Assembly: GCF_018736145.1 (NCBI RefSeq)
Contig: NZ_CP059997.1
Coordinates: forward strand, 1,425,501 to 1,489,500
Origin: Amycolatopsis sp. CA-230715
GTDB lineage: Bacteria > Actinomycetota > Actinomycetes > Mycobacteriales > Pseudonocardiaceae
DNA: 64,000 bases
Reading direction: 5' to 3'
The position numbers and the translations under genes were made by a program. Numbering within the stretch: position 1 is the first letter of the stretch; each line of letters begins with the position of its first letter. Shown here piece after piece: positions 58,903 through 64,000 of the stretch. The notes beneath the pieces were generated by a model. That model searched no databases. It was given only the letters and a program-made list of their open reading frames with translations, and was not told the DNA's origin.

Positions 58903-59359
58903 CGCACGTCCCACTCTCCGATAGGGCACAAAGACTCTCGAAATCCGCTGAATCATCCCTCCGCCGTGACCTCCGCGAGGTCCGTTGACCCTGCTCACAT
59001 CCTGGCCACCGATCTCGGCGCTGTCGACGATCACGCCCGACGACAGCGCCACACCGATCAGGAACGGCTTCGCCGCAAGCTGACCGAGATCGAGACCCGT
59101 CAGGGATCGCTCCTCCGGCAAGCCGCCGACGGCGCACCCGACGACCCCCTTCACCAAGGGACTCCGCCGCACCTACAACGAGTGGGAAATCGGAAAGACC
59201 GCGGTTGAGACCGAACTGGCCAACCTTGCCGCAGCCGCCTGCCATCGCCGAAGCAGCGGACCGGATCAGCGACAACACGAGGAGTGTCATGGCAGGGCAT
59301 CACACAACTACGGCGCCGCCTGCATTCGCAGACAGCGCCGAAAGTGTAGATGCTGTATG
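58903..59359. other. 457-bp gap at the island/chromosome junction
   Basis: No intact gene. It holds the PPK2 promoter region on its left (with TGAATCATC and CTCTCGAAATC patches that are less GC-rich) and a decayed recombinase-like fragment at about 59013-59245, described separately. The right end runs into tRNA-Glu. No DosR-like box was seen here. Confidence 0.7.
59013..59245 (+). pseudogene. Remnant resembling the C-terminus of a serine recombinase/integrase
   Basis: In one frame the text reads QERLRRKLTEIETRQGSLLRQ and DGAPDD, then after a one-base slip in a C run (near 59143-59148) it continues as FTKGLRRTYNEWEIGKTAVETE and LANLAAAA. A coiled-coil with E-x-R-Q-x-x-L, then F..G.R..Y.E, then repeated ELxxLxA is the shape of the zinc-ribbon-distal tail of large serine recombinases. 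No start, no catalytic domain. Judged from pattern only. Confidence 0.45.
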
Positions 59360-59432
59360 TACCCCCGATGGGATTCGAACCCACGCTACCGGCGTGAGAG
59401 GCCGGCGTCCTAGGCCGCTAGACGACGGGGGC
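59360..59432 (-). tRNA. tRNA-Glu (CUC)
   Basis: Read on the minus strand: acceptor GCCCCCG/CGGGGGT, D arm TCTAGCGGCCTAGGA, anticodon stem CCGGC/GCCGG with loop CTCTCAC (anticodon CTC), T arm GTGGGTTCGAATCCCAT. 73 nt, CCA not encoded. Lies 71 bp upstream-right of tRNA-Gln and 1.1 kb from glutamyl-tRNA synthetase. Confidence 0.95.
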
Positions 59433-59502
59433 TAGGAATTTCTTCAGTTGTTTCTCTGTGCTGCGAGAGAGAACTTACCAGAACCAGTTTTTCCCTCTGC
59501 AG

Positions 59503-59574
59503 CTGGGGTACCAGGACTCGAACCTAGACTAACTGAACCAGAATCAGTCGTGCTGCCGATTACACCATACCCCA
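59503..59574 (-). tRNA. tRNA-Gln (CUG)
   Basis: Minus strand: acceptor TGGGGTA/TACCCCA, anticodon stem ACTGA/TCAGT with loop TTCTGGT (anticodon CTG), T arm TAGGTTCGAGTCCTGG. 72 nt, discriminator G, CCA not encoded. Likely co-transcribed with tRNA-Glu. Confidence 0.95.
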
Positions 59575-59667
59575 ACGAGTCCCGATCCAGCCTCGGCCGG
59601 ATCAGCACCGCCGGGAAGAAATACTAGACCACGCCCTCGTGGGCCCGGAACGCGGGGGCCGAGCCGC

Positions 59668-60438
59668 TCACCGCTGGGCGGGGATGCCCAGCCTCGCGAA
59701 CTCGCTGACCAGGAGTTCCGGCAGCTCGTCGAGGCCGGAGACGACGTGCACGCCGCGCGGGACGTCAACGTCGTCACATCCGGCCCTGTCCAGCCAGACG
59801 GCGCCGAGCCCGGCGTCGCGGGCTCCGACCGCGTCGACGCCCAGCTTGTCCCCTACGTGCGCCGCCTCGGCCGGATCGCAGCCGACCGAGGCGCATACTG
59901 AGTGGAAGATCACCGGATCGGGTTTCGCGACGCCGACCTCCCCCGCGATCGCGACGTGGTCGAAGTACCCGGCCAGCCCGAGGTCCGCCAGTTTCGCGCG
60001 CTGGTGGGCGCCGGAGGCGTTCGTCACCGCGGCCAGCCGCACGCCCGCCGCCCGCAGCCATTCCAGGCAGGGCAGCACGTCGTCGAACAGCCGCCACGAC
60101 TGTCTCAGGATCTCCTTGCGGCGCAGTTCGAACACGGTGACGTCGGCCGCGTCGAGGAAGACTCCGAGCTCGGCGAGGAAGCACTGCGTGCGCCGGTGGT
60201 GCATGGACGCGTAGTCCAGCTCGCCCGCGACGACCATCGCCACGTGCGCGTCGGTGACCCGCTCCCACAACGGCCACATGTCGCCCCTGCCGATCAGTGC
60301 GGCGAGCGCGAACCCGCTCGCCGCACTGAAATCGATGAGGGTGTCATCGATGTCAAGGCAGACCAGCCGCAAAGTGGGCGGCGACCACGGGTCGAGTGTG
60401 GTCTTTTCCGGGGCGACCGAGGTCTGCGCGAGTTCCAC
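59668..60438 (-). CDS. HAD-superfamily hydrolase
   Basis: 256 residues. Motif I CLDIDDTLIDF (about 27-37), motif II AAVTNASGAH, motif III/IV GVAKPDPVIFHSVCASVG and HVGDKLGVDAVGARDAG. Typical phosphatase of small metabolites (phosphoglycolate- or sugar-phosphate-like), substrate unknown. Found next to gltX and tRNA genes in other actinomycetes, so part of the conserved chromosome, not the island. Confidence 0.85.
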   Translation of the reverse strand: MELAQTSVAPEKTTLDPWSPPTLRLVCLDIDDTLIDFSAASGFALAALIGRGDMWPLWERVTDAHVAMVVAGELDYASMHHRRTQCFLAELGVFLDAADVTVFELRRKEILRQSWRLFDDVLPCLEWLRAAGVRLAAVTNASGAHQRAKLADLGLAGYFDHVAIAGEVGVAKPDPVIFHSVCASVGCDPAEAAHVGDKLGVDAVGARDAGLGAVWLDRAGCDDVDVPRGVHVVSGLDELPELLVSEFARLGIPAQR

Positions 60439-60525
60439 CCAGCGAGGCTAGGCCACTGATGAGCTAAGCGTATTCGTCCAACGAGGTGATAAACCGTCGT
60501 CCCATCCGGGATTTCCGCTCTACCC

Positions 60526-62007
60526 CTAGTGGACGTTCACCGCGCGGCGAAGCCTGCCGAGCGTCCGCTCACGACCGAGCAACTCCATGGATTCATACAG
60601 GGGCGGGGAAACCGTACGTCCGGTCACGGCGACACGAACGGGTGCGAAAGCCTTGCGGGGCTTGAGACCCAGTCGTTCGACGAGCGCGTCCTTGAGCGCT
60701 TCCTCGATCGCGGGCGTCTCCCACCACGGCAGCGCCTCGAGCGATTCGATCGCCGCGCGCAGCACCGGTTCGGAGTCGGGACCGAGCGCCTTCGCCGCCG
60801 ACACTTCCTCTGGCGCGAAGGTTTCCTCGTCCAGGAAAAGGAAACGCACCATCTCGACCGCGTCGGAGAGCACCGTGACGCGCTCCTGCACCAGCGGCGC
60901 GATGGCGCGCAGCACCGCGAGCTGCTCGGCGGACGGCTCGGCGGGGAGCACGCCGGCCGCGGTCAGGTACGGCACGACGCGACCGGTGAAATCGTCCACA
61001 TCGAGCGCGCGGACGTGCGTTCCGTTGATGGCCTCGGCCTTCTTGACGTCGAACCGCGCGGGATTCGCGCTCACCTTGGTGATTTCGAACGCCTCGACCA
61101 GTTCGGCGACGCTGAACACGTCCCGGTCGTCGGCGATGGACCAGCCCAGCAGCGCCAGGTAGTTGAGCAGGCCCTCCGGGATGAACCCGCGATCGCGGTA
61201 GTTGAAGAGATTCGAAGAAGGGTCGCGTTTGGACAGTTTCTTGTTGCCCTCGCCCATCACGTACGGCAGGTGGCCGAACTCGGGCGTGAACTCCGCGACG
61301 CCGACGCGACGCAGTGCGGCGTAGAGCGCGATCTGACGCGGCGTCGACGGCAGCAGGTCCTCGCCGCGCAGCACGTGGGTGATCCGCATGAGCGCGTCGT
61401 CGACGGGGTTCGTCAGCGTGTAGAGCGGGTCACCGTTGGCGCGCACCAGCACCGGGTCCGGAATGGTCCCGGCGGGGAAGCTGATCTCGCCGCGCACGAG
61501 GTCGGTCCAGCCGAGGTCCTCGGCCGGCATGCGCAGCCTCAGCACGGGCGTCCTGCCCTCGGCGCGGTACGCGTCGCGCTGGGCGTCGGTGAGGTCGCGG
61601 TCGAAGTTGTCGTAGCCGAGCTTCGGGTCCTGCCCCGCGGCCTTGCGGCGGGCTTCCACCTCTTCGTTGGTGGAGAACGCCTCGTACAGCTCGCCAGCCG
61701 CCAGCAGCTTGGCGGCGACGTCGGCGTAGACCTCGCGGCGCTCGCTCTGCCGATACGGACCATAGTCGCCGCCGGCCTCGGGGCCTTCGTCCCAGTCGAT
61801 CCCGAGCCAGCGCAGCCCGTCGAGCAGCTGTTCGTAGGACTCCTGCGAGTCGCGCGCCGCATCGGTGTCCTCGATGCGGAAGACCAGCTTGCCGCCGTGA
61901 TGGCGGGCGAAGGCCCAGTTGAACAGGGCCGTCCTGATCAGCCCGACGTGCGGGGTGCCGGTCGGCGAGGGGCAGAAGCGCGCGCGTACCGCGGAAGTCT
62001 CAGTCAT
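60526..62007 (-). CDS. gltX: Glutamyl-tRNA synthetase
   Basis: 493 residues from ATG 62007; the frame extends upstream to 62361 but overlaps the divergent gene. Class I signature PSPTGTPHVGLIRTALFNW with the HIGH-like HVGL, IEDTDAARDS, and KKLSKRDPSS (KMSKS-like). Charges tRNA-Glu (and tRNA-Gln for later amidation in bacteria lacking GlnRS). Both cognate tRNA genes are within 1.2 kb, an arrangement also seen in mycobacteria. Confidence 0.96.
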   Translation of the reverse strand: MTETSAVRARFCPSPTGTPHVGLIRTALFNWAFARHHGGKLVFRIEDTDAARDSQESYEQLLDGLRWLGIDWDEGPEAGGDYGPYRQSERREVYADVAAKLLAAGELYEAFSTNEEVEARRKAAGQDPKLGYDNFDRDLTDAQRDAYRAEGRTPVLRLRMPAEDLGWTDLVRGEISFPAGTIPDPVLVRANGDPLYTLTNPVDDALMRITHVLRGEDLLPSTPRQIALYAALRRVGVAEFTPEFGHLPYVMGEGNKKLSKRDPSSNLFNYRDRGFIPEGLLNYLALLGWSIADDRDVFSVAELVEAFEITKVSANPARFDVKKAEAINGTHVRALDVDDFTGRVVPYLTAAGVLPAEPSAEQLAVLRAIAPLVQERVTVLSDAVEMVRFLFLDEETFAPEEVSAAKALGPDSEPVLRAAIESLEALPWWETPAIEEALKDALVERLGLKPRKAFAPVRVAVTGRTVSPPLYESMELLGRERTLGRLRRAVNVH

Positions 62008-62070
62008 AGCCCGATCAGCGTATCCATCGCCGCGAAGCTTGACGCACCCAATCCCCCGGGGCATCCTGAA

Positions 62071-62094
62071 CTTATTCAACGAGTGATGAATAAG
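62071..62094. promoter_or_regulatory. Palindromic operator ahead of FAD monooxygenase
   Basis: CTTATTCA (62071-62078), 8-bp spacer, TGAATAAG (62087-62094): a perfect AT-rich inverted repeat in a GC-rich background, 13 bp before the ATG at 62108. Size fits a TetR- or MarR-type repressor site; no regulator gene is adjacent in the window. Confidence 0.7.
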
Positions 62095-62107
62095 AGGGGT
62101 GATCGAG

Positions 62108-63337
62108 ATGACCGAGCGCACGAGCTGCGTGGTCGTCGGCGGCGGTCCCGCCGGGATGGTGACCGGGTTGCTGCTGGCCAGGGCCGGTGTCGAGGTGACG
62201 GTGCTGGAGAAGCACCCCGATTTCCTCCGCGACTTCCGGGGCGACACCGTGCACCCGTCGACGCTGACCCTGCTCGACGAGCTGGGCCTCGGCGAGAAGT
62301 TCCACGCGCTCCCGCACAGCGAGGTGACCGCCGCCGGGTTCCCGACCGAGGACGGCGGCATGATGAAGCTGGCCGACCTGAGCAGGCTCGACGTCCCGCA
62401 CCCCTACATCGCGATGGTGCCGCAGTGGGACTTCCTCGACCTGCTCGCCGAATCGGCTATGAAGGAACCGACGTTCACCCTGCGGATGAGCACCGAGATG
62501 ACCGGGCTCCTCCGCGAACGCGGCCGGGTCGCCGGGGTGCGGTACCGCAGCGGGGGCACCGACGGCGAACTGCGGGCGGACCTGGTGATCGCCGCGGACG
62601 GCCGCTGGTCGCTGGCGCGGCGCGAGGCGGCGCTGGAACCGAAGGAGTACGACTGCCCCTTCGACGCGTGGTGGTTCCGGATCTCCCGCGGCGAGAACGA
62701 GGGCGACGGCATGCTGACGCCGAGGATGCGCAACCGCCGGTTCGCGGTGCCACTGCCCCGCCAGGGCTACTTCCAGGTCGCCTACCTCAGCCCCAAGGGC
62801 GAGGACCTGCGGGCGCAGGGCTTGGAAGCGTTCCGGGAGAACGTCGTCGAGGCGTGCCCCGAGTTCGCCGATCGGATGGACGAGCTGGCCACCATGGACG
62901 ACGTGAAGTTCCTCGACGTGCGACTGAACCGGCTGCACACCTGGCACCGCGAGGGCCTGCTCTGCATCGGCGACGCGGCGCACGCGATGTCACCGGTCGG
63001 CGGCGTCGGGATCAACCTCGCGGTGCAGGACGCCGTGGCCGCGGCGACGCTGCTGGCCGACCCGCTGCGCCGCGGCGGGGTCACCGGCGCCGAGCTGGCG
63101 AAGGTCCGCTCGCGGCGGCTGCTGCCGACGATGCTGGTGCAGGGCCTGCAACGGCTCCTGCACCGGACCGTGATGCGGCCGGTGATGGCTGGCAAGCGCA
63201 ACGGCCCGCCGCCGGCGATGATCGCGCTGCTCGGCCGGTTCCCCCGGCTCACCGTCATCCCGGCGAGGCTGCTCGGCATCGGGTTCCGGCCCGAACACGC
63301 CCCCGGCTTCGCCCGCCGCGCCCAAGAACCCGCCTGA
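62108..63337 (+). CDS. FAD-dependent monooxygenase/oxidoreductase (PHBH fold)
   Basis: 409 residues from ATG 62108 (AGAGGGGTG upstream; GTG at 62099 possible). FAD fold CVVVGGGPAGMVTGLLLARAG, RGDTVHPSTL, the DG motif LVIAADGRWSLAR and CIGDAAHAMSPVGGVGINLAVQDA. Class A flavin hydroxylase type; substrate unknown. Probably repressed through the palindrome directly upstream. Confidence 0.87.
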   Translation: MTERTSCVVVGGGPAGMVTGLLLARAGVEVTVLEKHPDFLRDFRGDTVHPSTLTLLDELGLGEKFHALPHSEVTAAGFPTEDGGMMKLADLSRLDVPHPYIAMVPQWDFLDLLAESAMKEPTFTLRMSTEMTGLLRERGRVAGVRYRSGGTDGELRADLVIAADGRWSLARREAALEPKEYDCPFDAWWFRISRGENEGDGMLTPRMRNRRFAVPLPRQGYFQVAYLSPKGEDLRAQGLEAFRENVVEACPEFADRMDELATMDDVKFLDVRLNRLHTWHREGLLCIGDAAHAMSPVGGVGINLAVQDAVAAATLLADPLRRGGVTGAELAKVRSRRLLPTMLVQGLQRLLHRTVMRPVMAGKRNGPPPAMIALLGRFPRLTVIPARLLGIGFRPEHAPGFARRAQEPA

Positions 63338-63364
63338 CCCCGGTCCTCGCGCCCGGCCCGGTTG

Positions 63365-63453
63365 CCCCGAAGGTGACCTTCGGGGCGGTAGATGCCCGGA
63401 AAGCCACCTTCGGGGCGTTGCACCCGGCGCGCGCGAAGGTGGCCTATTGGGGC
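63365..63453. repeat. Short intergenic repeats with hairpin
   Basis: CCCCGAAGG (63365-63373), TGA, CCTTCGGGG (63377-63385) form a perfect hairpin after the monooxygenase gene. Two variant copies follow (AAGCCACCTTCGGGGCG and CGAAGGTGGCCTATTGGGGCG). This AAGGTGGCC/GCCACCTT-type family recurs between genes in Amycolatopsis-like chromosomes (recollection, not checked). The first hairpin may also be a terminator for both convergent genes. Confidence 0.65.
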
Positions 63454-63465
63454 GGAAAACGGGGG

Positions 63466-64000
63466 TCAGGCGTCCTGGACCGGGTTCGTCAGGGTGCCGA
63501 TGCCCTCGATCGTGATGGACACCTGCTGGCCTGCCTCGATCGGGCCGACGCCCTCCGGGGTGCCGGTGAGGATGATGTCGCCCGGCAGCAGGGTCATCAC
63601 CCGCGACACGAACTCCACCAGCTCCGGCACCTTGTGCACCAGGTCGGAGGTGCGGCCGTCCTGCTTCAGCTCGCCGTCGACCTCGGCCTTCAGCGCCAGG
63701 TCGCCGGGGTCCACCGAGGTCTCGATCCACGGGCCGAGCGGGCAGAAGGTGTCGAAGCCCTTCGCCCTGCCCCACTGGCCGTCCGACTTCTGCAGGTCCC
63801 GCGCGCTGACATCGTTGGCGACGGTGTAGCCGAGCACGGCGCTCGCGGCGCGGGCGGCGGGCACGTTCTTCACCGGCTGCCCGATCACCACCGCCAGCTC
63901 GCCCTCGAAGTCGACCCTGCCGACGCCGGACGGGCGCTTGATCGCCACGTTCGGGCCGATCACCGTGGTGGACGGCTTGATGAACAGCATCGGGTCCGAC
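63466..64000 (-). CDS. Fumarylacetoacetate hydrolase family protein (5' end outside window)
   Basis: At least 178 residues of the C-terminal part, still open at the right edge. Metal-site motif FEGELAVVIG, VANDVSARDLQK, KGFDTFCPLGPW, and ILTGTPEGVGP. The family cleaves or decarboxylates acyl-pyruvates and similar diketo acids (2-hydroxyhepta-2,4-diene-1,7-dioate isomerase-like). A homologue precedes gltX in mycobacteria, supporting conserved chromosomal context. Confidence 0.88.
   Translation of the reverse strand, partial: SDPMLFIKPSTTVIGPNVAIKRPSGVGRVDFEGELAVVIGQPVKNVPAARAASAVLGYTVANDVSARDLQKSDGQWGRAKGFDTFCPLGPWIETSVDPGDLALKAEVDGELKQDGRTSDLVHKVPELVEFVSRVMTLLPGDIILTGTPEGVGPIEAGQQVSITIEGIGTLTNPVQDA

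Noticed and set aside
1..64000. CRISPR arrays, intact insertion sequences, rRNA genes or riboswitches
   Set aside because: No regularly spaced repeats, transposase motifs, rRNA sequence or recognisable riboswitch core was seen in the window.

Overview
The window comes from a very high-GC actinomycete chromosome. Codon usage, gene content and the GGTGACC/CACCTTC-type intergenic repeats near 63.4 kb suggest a Pseudonocardiaceae member, probably Amycolatopsis or a close relative; the genus is inference. About the first 58.9 kb is one continuous accessory-type island devoted to survival without oxygen. It encodes a close relative of the mycobacterial dormancy regulator DevR/DosR (17824-18471). 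At least fourteen copies of a DosR-like 14-bp box (RGGAC-N4-GNCCN) lie in front of the island's transcription units.

Layout. 1.0-9.5 kb (minus strand): a pyruvate:ferredoxin oxidoreductase operon with its own NAD(P)H-FAD-ferredoxin subunit, a class I aldolase, a pyruvate-kinase-like protein and a DUF2267 protein. 9.7-11.8 kb (plus): a sulfide:quinone-reductase-like flavoprotein with DsrC/TusE-like and DsrE-like sulfur carriers. 11.9-16.5 kb (minus): six overlapping genes joining a PAS-type stressosome (RsbR, RsbS, RsbT), a SpoIIE-type phosphatase, a DevS-like histidine kinase and a ribosome-hibernation factor. 16.6-22.6 kb: nitroreductases, devR, L-lactate dehydrogenase and a beta-CASP protein with degraded catalytic motifs. 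22.8-36.6 kb: universal stress proteins, acetate kinase, a GNAT/ADP-forming acyl-CoA synthetase fusion, an Rv1738-like DUF1876 protein, and a long leftward operon of stress proteins, CBS-BON proteins and a CHAD protein ending in phosphoketolase. 36.8-43.4 kb: an Rv2004c-like kinase fusion, nitroreductase, GAPDH, a DoxX-like protein and a zinc alcohol dehydrogenase. 43.5-51.4 kb (minus): CBS-BON protein, PEP synthase, nitroreductases, a CtpF-like P-type ATPase and Hsp20. 51.6-58.9 kb: cytochrome bd oxidase with fused CydDC, a second SRPBCC protein and PPK2.

How the genes could work together (inference from families). Sugar phosphates enter through aldolase, GAPDH, the pyruvate-kinase-like protein and phosphoketolase. 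Pyruvate is oxidised by the ferredoxin-linked enzyme, or reduced to lactate. Acetyl-phosphate and acetyl-CoA are cashed in for ATP by acetate kinase and the ADP-forming synthetase. Lactate and alcohol dehydrogenases re-oxidise NADH, and cytochrome bd scavenges residual oxygen. PPK2 and the CHAD protein point to polyphosphate. Two hibernation-type proteins would park ribosomes, and Hsp20, USPs and CBS proteins provide protection and adenylate sensing. In effect an aerobic soil bacterium carries a packaged fermentation and dormancy kit under DevR-type control.

From about 59.3 kb the content changes to ordinary chromosome: tRNA-Glu(CUC), tRNA-Gln(CUG), a HAD phosphatase, glutamyl-tRNA synthetase, an FAD monooxygenase with a palindromic operator, and the end of a fumarylacetoacetate-hydrolase-family gene. 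A decayed fragment resembling a serine-recombinase C-terminus sits at this junction, and two SRPBCC paralogues lie near the two ends of the island.
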